A stretch of 29,752 bases of DNA from Lachnospiraceae bacterium UBA7179 (GTDB lineage: Bacteria > Bacillota > Clostridia > Lachnospirales > Lachnospiraceae), in assembly GCA_002491195.1 (NCBI GenBank), contig DKVL01000102.1, forward strand, positions 1 through 29,752, read 5' to 3'. Below, one piece after another: positions 14,396 through 22,797 of the stretch (its first letter is position 1; each line of letters begins with the position of its first letter). Both the position numbers and the translations under genes were made by a program. A model generated the notes under the pieces. It saw only the letters and a program-made list of their open reading frames with translations, had not been told where the DNA came from and ran no database searches.

Positions 14396-14424
14396 ATTAT
14401 ATATTTTTTTGCGCCCTGATACAA
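14396..14424 (-). promoter_or_regulatory. Candidate promoter of the nitrilase-family gene
   Basis: Minus-strand TTGTAT (14419-14424), 17 bases, perfect TATAAT (14396-14401). Its position supports translation starting at 14348 rather than 14381. Confidence 0.55.
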
Positions 14425-14429
14425 GCCCT

Positions 14430-15419
14430 TCATGAAAAGAACTTGTTTAACAGTTTTTCCCGATTCTTCTCCTGCCGGATCAGGCTCTCTAACTTGTCAT
14501 AGTTGCGGTTTGGCATCCACGATTTTCTGGAATTGTAATAAAAATTGATAATTTTCCAGAATTTCTCAGGATATGCAAGCCGCAGGCACAGGCTTCTCCA
14601 CTCGATCGGCGGAAATACCCTGCGGTTCTGATAAGCGTCGAGCATACTCTGCGCCATGTCAACTGACCAGTCGCACTTTTCTGAAATTTTCCGAAACAAC
14701 AGGTAAAAATCCCTTGCACCCGAATCATGTGCAAAATGCTCGAGATTGATAATGCCGGTATATGCTCCGCTGCTGCCCTTTCCAAATAAAACGTTGTGAT
14801 ACTGGTAATCGCCGTGGCAGTATAGCCCGTTGCTGTTTACATACGCCTCGTACTCAGCCTGTGATTCCTCCTTCGCGCGCCTTGTCACATCTACCGCCCT
14901 GTCGAGAAAATAATCGTACTCCTGCAGCAGCGCACGCTCAAAATCAGTCTTGTTGTGCAGTTTTTTCAGATAATTTTTTACCCGTCTGCACTCCATCGTG
15001 TGCCGTTCCATCTCGTCCGCATAGAAAAAAACGGGCATTGCATATGTATTTTCCGACGCAGGTACCATGAATTTCAGATGGAGCTTTGCCATGGCGCCAA
15101 ATGCCTTGACAATGTCCTCCTCGCTCTTGTAGCTGCACTCTTTCCCCTCGACCTGCTCCTCCAATATATAGATACTGTTATCAAGATCCTTCACAAACAG
15201 CGCTCCCTCTTTGTTCCGGATCAGGGTATCTGTCCTGAGATTATCATTGAATCTGCTCTGAAGCTGATACAAGAGTTCCAGTTTCTCTGTCCTTCCCCGA
15301 TATTCTTTCAGCACGCGCATCCCCTGCTGCGTATCACAGATTATAGTTCCACGCCCCTTGAAGGTGCGGTTGATCGTCACATCATACTGCTCCAGTACAT
15401 TCACGGCCTTATCGTTCAC
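14430..15419 (-). CDS. CotS-family spore coat protein (kinase-like)
   Basis: A 329-residue protein with the aminoglycoside-phosphotransferase/CotS fold, a family found in spore coats. The Brenner motif CHGDYQYHN (201-209) keeps the catalytic-loop His, Asp and Asn. The metal-binding position that is normally Asp is Asn here (GIINLEHF, N225), so phosphotransfer activity is doubtful. The C-terminal half is helical and basic (KFWKIINFYYNSRKSW, NREKLLNKFF). The start is GTG at 15419, seven bases after a strong GGAGGGGG site. Coat genes of this type are usually expressed late in the mother cell; I see no clear sigma-E or sigma-K promoter. Confidence 0.8.
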   Translation of the reverse strand: MNDKAVNVLEQYDVTINRTFKGRGTIICDTQQGMRVLKEYRGRTEKLELLYQLQSRFNDNLRTDTLIRNKEGALFVKDLDNSIYILEEQVEGKECSYKSEEDIVKAFGAMAKLHLKFMVPASENTYAMPVFFYADEMERHTMECRRVKNYLKKLHNKTDFERALLQEYDYFLDRAVDVTRRAKEESQAEYEAYVNSNGLYCHGDYQYHNVLFGKGSSGAYTGIINLEHFAHDSGARDFYLLFRKISEKCDWSVDMAQSMLDAYQNRRVFPPIEWRSLCLRLAYPEKFWKIINFYYNSRKSWMPNRNYDKLESLIRQEKNREKLLNKFFS

Positions 15420-15435
15420 AAAAAATCCCCCTCCA

Positions 15436-15465
15436 CACAGATAGTGATATCACAGATAGTGATTT
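15436..15465. repeat. Tandem 15-base direct repeat upstream of the cotS-like gene
   Basis: CACAGATAGTGATAT (15436-15450) is followed immediately by CACAGATAGTGATTT (15451-15465), one mismatch. The junction makes GTGATATCAC (15444-15453), a perfect 10-base palindrome. It lies just before the ribosome binding site, so it may be in the leader or at the promoter. Confidence 0.6.
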
Positions 15466-15493
15466 ATTCTATCCTATGTCGAAGGGAGATTGT

Positions 15494-16828
15494 TTATTCC
15501 AATAATTCTTTCGCTTTTTCTGTCAAAAATTCATGTGTATTGTTTTCCGGATTCTGCAAAACCTCGTCGAGAAGCCGATTCAGGATCTCACCAATCCGCT
15601 TTCCCTTTGGCACACCGAGCGCAATCAGGTCATTTCCTGTGATTTCCAGCGTCTTTAATGAGATACACTGGTTCTTCTCCATAATTTCCGCATAGAGTCT
15701 CTCAATCTGGTCGATCCGCTCCAGCTTTTCCTCCCGCTGATAGCTGCTCTGCGCCAGCGTATCGGCACGGCGGATTTCCATAACCTGCGGAAAATACGCC
15801 GCGCCGATTTTGTTGATGGCGCGCCGCACCGCCCTTGCATTTGGCTCTGGCTTGTAGTCATGGTACCGGACATACTTCTGCACTTTGTCGATCGTATCGT
15901 TGTCAAATTTCAAACGCCTTAGAATATCGACCGCCATCTGCTCACTCACTTCCACATGCCCATGAAAATGATCAATCCCCTCCTCATCGGTCGTCCGGAC
16001 CGACGGTTTTCCGATATCGTGCAGGAGCGCGGCAATCCGCAGGCTCTTGTCGGCTCTGGTATGCAAAAGGCTCTGCATCAAATGCTCCCCTACTGTATAC
16101 TGATGATGCGGATTATGCTGCGCAGTCGCAAATGCGGCGTCCAGTTCTGGCAGCACAATTCCTGTGATTCCCAGTTCATACGCATCACGCATATAGTCAG
16201 GATGGTCTGACAGAAGCAGTTTTACCAGTTCTGCCTGTATCCGCTCCGCACTGATGTTCTTAAGATCAGGGGCATATTCCCTGATGGCAGCTTTCGTGTC
16301 CTCCGCGATGGTAAATCCAAGCTGCGCCGAGAACCGGACAGCCCGCAGCATCCGAAGCGCGTCTTCTCCAAACCGCTCCGCAGCATTCCCCACACAACGG
16401 ATGATCCCCTTGTCCAAATCCTCCATGCCGTCAAACGCATCGACAATGCCGCTCTGGTCATTGTAGGCAAACGCATTGATCGTAAAATCCCTGCGCTTTA
16501 AATCTTCTATTAAATTTGCTGTAAAGACCACTTCCTTTGGGTGACGGCTATCCTCATACTCTCCGTCAATCCGGTAGGTTGTCACCTCAAAGCCTTCCCT
16601 GTCAAGCATAACCGTCACAGTACCGTGCTGGATCCCGGTATCGATCGTATGCCGGAATACCGCCTTGACCTGCTGTGGTTTGGCGGAAGTAGTCACATCC
16701 CAATCGCTCGGCTCTCTCCCAAGCAGAGAATCCCTGACGCATCCGCCCACCGCATAGGCCTCGTATCCCGCTGCTTCCAACTGTGCTATGATCAATCGGA
16801 CTTTGTCGGGTAATCGTATCTGTGTCAT
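15494..16828 (-). CDS. cca: CCA-adding tRNA nucleotidyltransferase
   Basis: Adds or repairs the 3' CCA of tRNAs. The 444-residue protein has the class II polymerase-beta-like head (AVGGCVRDSLLGREPSDWDVTT, with D42 and D44), the RRDFTINAFAY motif, and the RFGEDALRMLRAVRFSAQLGF segment. A middle HD domain is present (GEHLMQSLL, then AALLHDIGKP), as in the HD-containing Clostridia type. The ATG overlaps the stop codon of the upstream gene as ATGA and has GAGGAG nine bases ahead. Confidence 0.93.
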   Translation of the reverse strand: MTQIRLPDKVRLIIAQLEAAGYEAYAVGGCVRDSLLGREPSDWDVTTSAKPQQVKAVFRHTIDTGIQHGTVTVMLDREGFEVTTYRIDGEYEDSRHPKEVVFTANLIEDLKRRDFTINAFAYNDQSGIVDAFDGMEDLDKGIIRCVGNAAERFGEDALRMLRAVRFSAQLGFTIAEDTKAAIREYAPDLKNISAERIQAELVKLLLSDHPDYMRDAYELGITGIVLPELDAAFATAQHNPHHQYTVGEHLMQSLLHTRADKSLRIAALLHDIGKPSVRTTDEEGIDHFHGHVEVSEQMAVDILRRLKFDNDTIDKVQKYVRYHDYKPEPNARAVRRAINKIGAAYFPQVMEIRRADTLAQSSYQREEKLERIDQIERLYAEIMEKNQCISLKTLEITGNDLIALGVPKGKRIGEILNRLLDEVLQNPENNTHEFLTEKAKELLE

Positions 16829-17457
16829 GTATCTTTTCTCCTCTTCTCAATCCCTCGCAGAACGCCGCACAGTCCCAGCGCAAAGACAATCAGTGCTTTA
16901 TACCACATACTCTCCCTGGTCTCAGGATCAATCACGCGGATCTCATACTTTTTCGAGATGAGCTGATCGAGTTTATCCTGATCGTCAATACCAGTACATT
17001 CCGTAATCATGTCATACGGCAGCTGGTAACCAAGCCTTTCCACCCGCCCAAAAACCTGATAAGTTCCAGTCATGCTGTCAATGAACTGCTCGAAATCCCG
17101 TCTCTGCTCATCGGACATAAACAGCGCTATATAGAAATCCCTGCCACCGCCCAGCGCCACCACATAACGGCGGTCGGATGTCCAGGCATTCTCCGTGCAG
17201 ATCGGACTATACTTCTCCTCCCCGTTCGACAGTTCCTCGTAAGATCTGCCCAATACCTGCGACGGCGAAATACTGTACTGAACATAATCGCCCCTGTGTA
17301 TTGTTTCCTTATTATAAAGATCAGAAATCTTTTTCACATGATTTCTGTGATACAGACGAACCAGCCCATTCACAGTAAAGATTCCTCCCAGCAGACAGAC
17401 GACCGCTGAAAAAATCAGAAACTTTGTGACATGAACTGTGTATTGAAACCTTTTCAT
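16825..17457 (-). CDS. Two-helix membrane protein upstream of cca, function unknown
   Basis: A 210-residue protein I cannot assign to a function (it may belong to a Clostridia-specific DUF family). It has one membrane segment near the N-terminus (about 12-34; FLIFSAVVCLLGGIFTVNGL), an extracytoplasmic domain of about 140 residues, and a second membrane segment at the C-terminus (WYKALIVFALGLCGVL) with a basic tail. The frame extends upstream, but a G-rich ribosome binding site (GTGGGGGAAACGCT) precedes the ATG at 17457. Its stop overlaps the cca start (ATGA), so it is translationally coupled to cca, though no functional link is obvious. Confidence 0.7.
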   Translation of the reverse strand: MKRFQYTVHVTKFLIFSAVVCLLGGIFTVNGLVRLYHRNHVKKISDLYNKETIHRGDYVQYSISPSQVLGRSYEELSNGEEKYSPICTENAWTSDRRYVVALGGGRDFYIALFMSDEQRRDFEQFIDSMTGTYQVFGRVERLGYQLPYDMITECTGIDDQDKLDQLISKKYEIRVIDPETRESMWYKALIVFALGLCGVLRGIEKRRKDT

Positions 17458-17497
17458 AGCGTTTCCCCCACATGATCTTTTGTTCCCTCTCTTCCCT

Positions 17498-17526
17498 ATT
17501 ATATGTGGACATGCCGATAAAATCAA
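17498..17526 (-). promoter_or_regulatory. Promoter of the membrane protein-cca operon
   Basis: Minus-strand TTGATT (17521-17526), 17 bases, perfect TATAAT (17498-17503), about 40 bases before the ATG at 17457. Confidence 0.65.
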
Positions 17527-17540
17527 CTGTTGGAAAAAAT

Positions 17541-17553
17541 GTTATGTCATAAC
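17541..17553. promoter_or_regulatory. Palindrome between divergent promoters
   Basis: GTTATG-T-CATAAC, 6-bp perfect arms, lies between the promoter of the cca operon and that of the toxin-antitoxin pair. It is a plausible operator for the antitoxin, but is unproven. Confidence 0.4.
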
Positions 17554-17567
17554 TTTTGGCATTTTTC

Positions 17568-17596
17568 TTGATAGATCGTATTTTCTTTGATATACT
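17568..17596 (+). promoter_or_regulatory. Promoter of the toxin-antitoxin operon
   Basis: TTGATA (17568-17573), 17-base spacer, TATACT (17591-17596), about 66 bases ahead of the antitoxin ATG. Confidence 0.6.
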
Positions 17597-17661
17597 GGCT
17601 AAAGATAGGATATGGAAAGGATATTGAATTAAAGCATTAAATTTTGAAAGGATGTGGATTT

Positions 17662-17895
17662 ATGGCATATGAGTTATTAGAAAAGGAACTTAAAGATTTA
17701 CCAGAATCAAATATTGCAGATGTAATAGAATATATTCAATTCTTAAAATTCAAACTGTTAAGAGATCAAAACAATACAGATTCAGCTATTGTAGAAAGAA
17801 AACATCCTGAAAGAAAATTAGGCATTTTACAGGGTAAGTTCGTTATGGCTGACGATTTTGACGAAACCCCAGATTGTTTTAAGGAGTATATGTGA
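17662..17895 (+). CDS. DUF2281/VapB-like antitoxin
   Basis: A 77-residue acidic protein. The N-terminal half (LLEKELKDLPESNIADVIEYIQFLKFKLL) matches the DUF2281 helix-loop-helix pattern, and the C-terminal half (GILQGKFVMADDFDETPDCF) resembles the toxin-binding tail of Phd/VapB-like antitoxins. AAGGA precedes ATG 17662 by nine bases. A PIN-domain gene starts one base after its stop codon, giving the standard antitoxin-first operon. The region is more AT-rich than its neighbours, which fits horizontal acquisition. Confidence 0.8.
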   Translation: MAYELLEKELKDLPESNIADVIEYIQFLKFKLLRDQNNTDSAIVERKHPERKLGILQGKFVMADDFDETPDCFKEYM

Positions 17896-17896
17896 T

Positions 17897-18274
17897 ATGT
17901 ATCTGTTGGATACACATACATTACTTTGGGCTTTATTTAAGGATGATTCGCTGTCTGCAAATGCAAAGAAAGTAATTTTGGATGATAATGATATCTTTGT
18001 AAGTATTGTCTCATTGTGGGAAATTGCAATAAAACAAAGTATAGGAAAGCTGGAAATCAACGAATCTATTGAAAGTATCGCCCAAATATGTAAGAATGAA
18101 GACTTTTATATACTTTCCATAAAGCCTTCCCACCTTGATTATCTCAAAACACTTCCACAAATACATGGTGATCCTTTTGACAGACTGATTATCTCACAGG
18201 CAGCCATAGAGGAACTTACAATAGTTACTAAAGATGCAAAACTTCCAGCGTATGGGATAAGGACGGTATGGTAA
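17897..18274 (+). CDS. PIN-domain toxin (VapC-like ribonuclease)
   Basis: A 125-residue PIN-domain protein, predicted to cleave RNA with magnesium when its antitoxin is lost. The four acidic active-site positions are visible: LLDTHTLLW (D5), SLWEIAIK (E42), GDPFDRLII (D92 or D95) and TKDAKL (D113). The frame runs upstream to 17858, but AAGGAG at 17881-17886 and the family start MYLLDTHT favour ATG 17897. It is AT-rich, like its partner. Confidence 0.88.
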   Translation: MYLLDTHTLLWALFKDDSLSANAKKVILDDNDIFVSIVSLWEIAIKQSIGKLEINESIESIAQICKNEDFYILSIKPSHLDYLKTLPQIHGDPFDRLIISQAAIEELTIVTKDAKLPAYGIRTVW

Positions 18275-18352
18275 TATTTTTTGTTATTAATCTAACACAA
18301 CCATTCACAGGCAATGCCGTTTCGTTTAGAAAAATTGCCCAAAACAGAAAAT

Positions 18353-18393
18353 CAAAAGAACCAAGGCTATTCATTTCCGTCTTGGTTCTTTTG
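18353..18393. terminator. Bidirectional intrinsic terminator
   Basis: CAAAAGAACCAAG (18353-18365) pairs perfectly with CTTGGTTCTTTTG (18381-18393), 13 bp, with a 15-base loop. It lies between the convergent PIN-toxin and GH2 genes and can end both. The rest of 18275-18454 is AT-rich with a small AGCATTAAATGCT palindrome and no gene. Confidence 0.75.
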
Positions 18394-18454
18394 ACAGGTT
18401 ATTGCCTTAATAATACTTTATAACAGCATTAAATGCTAAATCCTGTCTGAACAG

Positions 18455-21400
18455 TTACATATAAAACGCATCAGACTGAACATAGTTTACCAGACTTCGA
18501 TACAGACACTCCGCCTCTGGATATTCCTTTCTTAAAGTCAGCAAGTCCGCCTCGCAGACAAGCATTTTCGCACTTCCCCGTGTCACCTCATAGATCAATC
18601 CCAAGTTATGATTGCGCTCAAAGTTGTCCATCATGCGCACGATCGGTTTGATATTCTTTGTTTCCTGAACGCTGTCTAAGATCATTGGCGCAGAGTGCAT
18701 GACGATCTGATACCACTGCGCTGTCGTGTACTCCTCACATGCAAATCCTGCAAGCGCTGGATGTGTTGTATCGATCAAAAGTCCCATTGTCCCTACTGGA
18801 ACCGGCTTGCCTGCGCCCTCCGAAATCGAGCGGAACATTGGGTAGCACCAGAAATCCGTACAGTATTCACCCTTTATTGTGCTGCCAGGAAGCGTGCTGT
18901 CTGATTTCACAAACAGCAGCACGGACTCTCCTTTGTTCCATTCCTCCAAAGCGGCCTTATGATCGCTTGTGATACATATCATTTTGGGCTTGTATGTATC
19001 AGAGCCGGTATCATTTGATAAGGAATGGACTGGATAGCTGCCACTGGCCGTAACGTAAAATCTATCGCAATCAAATGTTTGCTCTCCTTTCTCATCTGAC
19101 GCCTCCCCGCTCCCAAGATCCTTTGCGATGGCTTTACTCACAGTATCTTCATAATCATCATACACAAAAATATTGTATTCATTCACTATATTTTCCGCGC
19201 CGTCGCTTGTCAACGAAAACCGCAGGACATACTCTGCATTATTGTCGCATTCTGGCACTTTTAACTCAATCGTCCCCAGTGTAAAGAGTCCCCTTCCTGA
19301 CAGATTCGCACAGTCTAACGTCTGCACGGCGGTCTCCTGAAGTCCTGTATCGCTGTCTGCTACCGGACTTAACAAACCCACACCCTGAATATTGTTTGCC
19401 TGCTCTCTCGCTCGCTTTTTCCAGTACGCCATGCTCGTATCCGCCGCTGCCTGTTTTTTCAGATACCACGATGCCTTGATCTGCACATTGGTAAGCTTTT
19501 CCGAACGGTAATACCGCAGCTTCACCTCACTGCTGATCCGATCGCCGCTCTTCATCACAAAACTGTCGAGCGTAGGCAGAAGCACCGCGTCAGAACAGAA
19601 CATACGCCAGTCTTCTCTCGCAATAGCGCCCTTATTGATGTTAAAGGCATTGAGAATCCCCACAAGCGCCGTTCCCTGACCAGAGTAATCCTTGATGTCA
19701 AGCAGTTGGAAACCGCTCAGATTCGCGCTGCGAAACGCCGCCTCGAGCTCGAGCTTGTAACATGCCGCTGCCAGCTTTCCCGACGCCCGGAAATAATCGT
19801 CTGCGTAGCAAAGAAGTCCTTTTTCCTCCATGCGCTCCCGAAAAATCTTCATATTTTCAGGCTGTAATACACCGCTGTACAGTCCGATCTCATGAAAATC
19901 AGGCGTAAACTCATACTGTCCGATCTCGTGCGAAACAACCGGTACATGAGGAATCACTTCCTCCTCGCCCTCGCCGACTTCCACCTCCTTGATGCCTGTC
20001 CCGTACTGAATCTGTATCGTTCCGCCCTTGGAAGTCTCCCCTTTCTTGATCTCTCTTGGCGATATCATCTCATCATAATTCCAGTATGCGCCCGGTCTCT
20101 CGGTCTGCACAAATCCAAGCGGCGCATCGCACATCGCATAAGAACCTCGAAACAAGCGGTACTTTGAAAAACGCACTCCGCTGAAAAAATCATCGTTCGA
20201 AAGCACCGAGGGTACAAACTGATGATTGTTGCTCCCCTGCGTGTACAGATGGCGGTTGTCATGTGCCTTGAGCACACCCATGATCCGGTTGATCTCCTCC
20301 TTGCTGCCCCACAACTCATTTCCCATACTCATGCCAAAGTAGGACGGCAGATCGCCAAACGTATCGAGCGCGCGAATCCCCTCCTCCAGCAAAAACTCCT
20401 GCTGCTCTTTATTGTAATTTTCATCCCCCGCATCATAGATGGAACCCCAGAATGCAAGTTCCGCCTGCACATAAATTCCAAGGTACGACGCCGCCAGAAA
20501 CGCCGCCTTGGGCGGACAACAGGTATGATACCGATAGTGATTCAACCCGTATTCCCTGCTTGTTCCATAGACATGGAGCCAGGAATCCAGATCCATCGGC
20601 GCGTAGCCTGTCAGTGGAAAGATCATTCCATCGTGCGTGCCCCGCAGGAAGATTTCGTTGTCGTTGCAGTACAGTGTCAATTCTCTATGTGTAAAATCAC
20701 GCAGTCCAAAATGGCTCGTCCGCTCGCAGATTGTCTGATCACCACACAGAATAGTGACTGTGATCTCGTATACATACGGGTTGTACTCGTCCCACTCCCT
20801 CGCATCTTCTCCAAGCGGATACCGAATCGTCATCTCCGTGTCAAAAAAGCCAGTTTCCTTTTCGCCATCCAGCGTTCCAAAGGTCTCAAAATGCGTAAGT
20901 CCCGACTGCAAGTCTTTCACAGGTGACGCTTCGTACTCTTTCTCAGGTAAAACCGCCAGCGTTTCGATCACATATGGCAGATCCTGCCCTTTGTTCTCTG
21001 CAATCCATTGCCGCCGCGTCTGGGCCGTCTGTGTATACAGTGGCTTAAAATGCTCAAAATTCCTGCCCTCCTTCACCTTGAGCTTCGTGAGCCGACAGTG
21101 CACACGGACTTTGATGTCCGAAAGGATCCTGTCATGGGAGATCTGCAGACGGATATCCACATGCTTTTCGTTTCTGGAGGGATATATCCACATTTGATCA
21201 ATAACGATATCCTCAAACGATTCCAGAACGATCTCTCCCAGAATACCATTCCAATTCGTCTGCGTATCCGGTGAAGTCATATGGCCGCCGTTGGAAACGT
21301 AGTCTGTATTATCAACCATTACAACAAGTATATGCTTTCCAGGCGTAAGCCACTTGGACAACTCATACCGATGCTCCACATAAAAGCTGTCAAAACTCCC

Positions 21401-21715
21401 GACCTGTTCACCGTCCACCCACACTGTTGATTTTCTGGTTCGTTCCATGGAAAAAAAGAAGCGCTTTCCCCGCTCCTCCACGGGAATCTCAATCTCCCTT
21501 AAATACCATGCATATCCCTCAAAATGATAGGTCTCCGTCAGGTAACCTGTGTACCGCTCTGTGCCCTTTTCACCCTTTTTCGCCTCGGCAGTCGTGGTCG
21601 GGAGTTCGATCGTGTCGTCAAATGACGTCTTTTTGTAAAATTCCTGTCTCAGCCCTGTTTTTTCTCTGTCCAGTGTAAACTGCCAGATTCCTGATAAGTT
21701 CAGTTTCATATCCAT
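18455..21715 (-). CDS. Glycoside hydrolase family 2 enzyme
   Basis: A 1086-residue GH2-type glycosidase without a signal peptide, so it should act on imported sugars. Order of parts: a jelly-roll sugar-binding domain (about 1-170; MKLNLSGIWQFTLD, TVWVDGEQVGSFDSFYVEHRY), immunoglobulin-like sandwich (about 170-345), the TIM barrel with acid/base E467 in GMSMGNELWGS and likely nucleophile E597 in VVSHEIGQYE, and a long beta-rich C-terminal part (about 700-1086). GH2 includes beta-galactosidases, mannosidases and glucuronidases; the diverged barrel gives no safe substrate. AAAGGA lies only four bases before ATG 21715, so the second ATG two codons later could be the true start. It appears to be a single gene with no transporter beside it. 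Confidence 0.85.
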   Translation of the reverse strand: MDMKLNLSGIWQFTLDREKTGLRQEFYKKTSFDDTIELPTTTAEAKKGEKGTERYTGYLTETYHFEGYAWYLREIEIPVEERGKRFFFSMERTRKSTVWVDGEQVGSFDSFYVEHRYELSKWLTPGKHILVVMVDNTDYVSNGGHMTSPDTQTNWNGILGEIVLESFEDIVIDQMWIYPSRNEKHVDIRLQISHDRILSDIKVRVHCRLTKLKVKEGRNFEHFKPLYTQTAQTRRQWIAENKGQDLPYVIETLAVLPEKEYEASPVKDLQSGLTHFETFGTLDGEKETGFFDTEMTIRYPLGEDAREWDEYNPYVYEITVTILCGDQTICERTSHFGLRDFTHRELTLYCNDNEIFLRGTHDGMIFPLTGYAPMDLDSWLHVYGTSREYGLNHYRYHTCCPPKAAFLAASYLGIYVQAELAFWGSIYDAGDENYNKEQQEFLLEEGIRALDTFGDLPSYFGMSMGNELWGSKEEINRIMGVLKAHDNRHLYTQGSNNHQFVPSVLSNDDFFSGVRFSKYRLFRGSYAMCDAPLGFVQTERPGAYWNYDEMISPREIKKGETSKGGTIQIQYGTGIKEVEVGEGEEEVIPHVPVVSHEIGQYEFTPDFHEIGLYSGVLQPENMKIFRERMEEKGLLCYADDYFRASGKLAAACYKLELEAAFRSANLSGFQLLDIKDYSGQGTALVGILNAFNINKGAIAREDWRMFCSDAVLLPTLDSFVMKSGDRISSEVKLRYYRSEKLTNVQIKASWYLKKQAAADTSMAYWKKRAREQANNIQGVGLLSPVADSDTGLQETAVQTLDCANLSGRGLFTLGTIELKVPECDNNAEYVLRFSLTSDGAENIVNEYNIFVYDDYEDTVSKAIAKDLGSGEASDEKGEQTFDCDRFYVTASGSYPVHSLSNDTGSDTYKPKMICITSDHKAALEEWNKGESVLLFVKSDSTLPGSTIKGEYCTDFWCYPMFRSISEGAGKPVPVGTMGLLIDTTHPALAGFACEEYTTAQWYQIVMHSAPMILDSVQETKNIKPIVRMMDNFERNHNLGLIYEVTRGSAKMLVCEADLLTLRKEYPEAECLYRSLVNYVQSDAFYM

Positions 21716-21721
21716 TGTTTC

Positions 21722-21763
21722 CTTTCTTATTTCCTGTTTTCTTATTTCTTGTTTTCTTATTGC
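21722..21763. repeat. Tandem 15-base repeats just upstream of the GH2 gene
   Basis: Three tandem units of TTTTCTTATTTCYTG (copies at about 21722-21736, 21737-21751 and a partial 21752-21763). The repeat adjoins the ribosome binding site, so copy number could change leader spacing. The rest of 21716-21882 holds no convincing gene. Confidence 0.6.
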
Positions 21764-21882
21764 AGATTTGCATATTCTTTTTTGGGATCTTCCTCGTCAA
21801 TATTCTATTTGCTGTCACGGTTTCTGCAATATTTTCATCGTTCCTTTTCGTCTGCTCCTCCTTGTTATAATCATACCATAAC

Positions 21883-21916
21883 AAAAAATGCAGGTCATCA
21901 AAACCCACATTTTTTT
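21883..21916 (-). terminator. Terminator of thiT
   Basis: AAAAAATG (21883-21890) and CATTTTTT (21908-21915), with inner GGT (21893-21895)/ACC (21903-21905), make a stem whose minus-strand 3' arm is T-rich. It lies about 30 bases after the thiT stop codon. Confidence 0.6.
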
Positions 21917-21944
21917 AGATAAATTATATGTACTTTTAGTTTCC

Positions 21945-22655
21945 CTACTCCAGCGCGAGTTTCCTGATCCTGCCGATCGCTGATTTTACCGGTGGTAGCA
22001 AAATAACAACAATGCTCACAGCAGCCTCTGCAAAGATATAGGTTGCATTATATGCCAGAGAATACGGCAGCGGCGCCCAGCCCTCCCACGCATAGACACC
22101 GAAGAAAATCCAGCCGGAGATCACCGCAAACACGTAACGTCCCAGCACAGCGGCTATGTATCCCTTGACAAGGCCATTCTTCGCATTGGAAAAAAGACCG
22201 GACAATCCAAGTGCGCCAAATGCGAGGAGATAATCCACGACAAGCTGAAGCGGAAACAAAACATACGGATCGATCAAAAGCTGCAGTACTCCATATGCAA
22301 GCCCAGTCATCAGCCCCGCACCCAGTCCGAAGAAATATCCTGGCAGACAGATTACAAGCATTGACAGTAACGTGACCGATCCTCCATAAGGAAAATGAAA
22401 AATCTTGATATTGGACAACACTGTGCCAAGCGCAATTGCCATCGCGCAAAACGCAAGCTGCTTTATAGTAAGTTTACCTCTCTTAACATCCTGCGCAGCG
22501 GACTCTGGTTTCTCTGCCTGTCTCTTCGCATGAACTTTTGCAAAGGCAACTGCCGCCACGAGCAGGATCACGATCACTGCCACAAGCAGCACATTGCCAA
22601 GTACTGTTGGAACGTAAGTCGTCTCGTCCCCATTTACTACTACATTGTACAACAT
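21945..22655 (-). CDS. thiT: Thiamine-specific ECF transporter component ThiT
   Basis: A 236-residue membrane protein, the substrate-binding S component that captures thiamine for the shared ECF energizing module (not encoded here). The core from about residue 63 has six membrane helices, with the family sequences LAFCAMAIALGTVLSNIKIF, FPYGGSVTLLSML and PGYFFGLGAGLMTGLAYGVLQLL; an extra N-terminal membrane segment (about 19-40) precedes it. A TPP riboswitch lies upstream in the same orientation, which supports thiamine as the substrate. AAGGAGG (22663-22669) precedes the ATG by seven bases and is part of a hairpin. Confidence 0.92.
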   Translation of the reverse strand: MLYNVVVNGDETTYVPTVLGNVLLVAVIVILLVAAVAFAKVHAKRQAEKPESAAQDVKRGKLTIKQLAFCAMAIALGTVLSNIKIFHFPYGGSVTLLSMLVICLPGYFFGLGAGLMTGLAYGVLQLLIDPYVLFPLQLVVDYLLAFGALGLSGLFSNAKNGLVKGYIAAVLGRYVFAVISGWIFFGVYAWEGWAPLPYSLAYNATYIFAEAAVSIVVILLPPVKSAIGRIRKLALE

Positions 22656-22662
22656 AAAAAAT

Positions 22663-22685
22663 CCTCCTTCGTTTTCGCGAGGAGG
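22663..22685 (-). promoter_or_regulatory. Hairpin hiding the thiT ribosome binding site
   Basis: AGGAGG at 22680-22685 and CCTCCT at 22663-22668 (plus strand) pair, so the thiT Shine-Dalgarno can be sequestered. On the minus strand the stem is followed by ATTTTTT and then the ATG, so it can also be read as a terminator. It is probably the output end of the TPP riboswitch. Confidence 0.65.
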
Positions 22686-22709
22686 TCAGCATCGTAATTA
22701 CTCTTTTCC

Positions 22710-22788
22710 ACATGGCTTTTGCACTCTGATGCGCTGCGGTCTGGCAGATCATTAACATTCTGCCAGAAACAGCTTATGCAAGCCATGT
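22710..22788 (-). promoter_or_regulatory. Long structured linker of the thiT leader
   Basis: Outer stem ACATGGCTTTTGC (22710-22722)/GCAAGCCATGT (22778-22788) encloses a perfect 7-bp hairpin CTGGCAG (22741-22747)/CTGCCAG (22760-22766). It lies between the riboswitch aptamer and the ribosome-binding-site hairpin and may be part of the switching structure. Confidence 0.5.
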
Positions 22789-22797
22789 TCTCATACT

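Noticed and set aside
20222..20926. A 234-codon open frame on the plus strand inside the GH2 gene
   Set aside because: It mirrors the GH2 coding strand, has no ribosome binding site, and its product has no recognisable domain.
21618..21908. A 96-codon minus-strand frame upstream of the GH2 gene
   Set aside because: Much of it is translation of the tandem 15-base repeats and the thiT terminator; it also overlaps the GH2 start.
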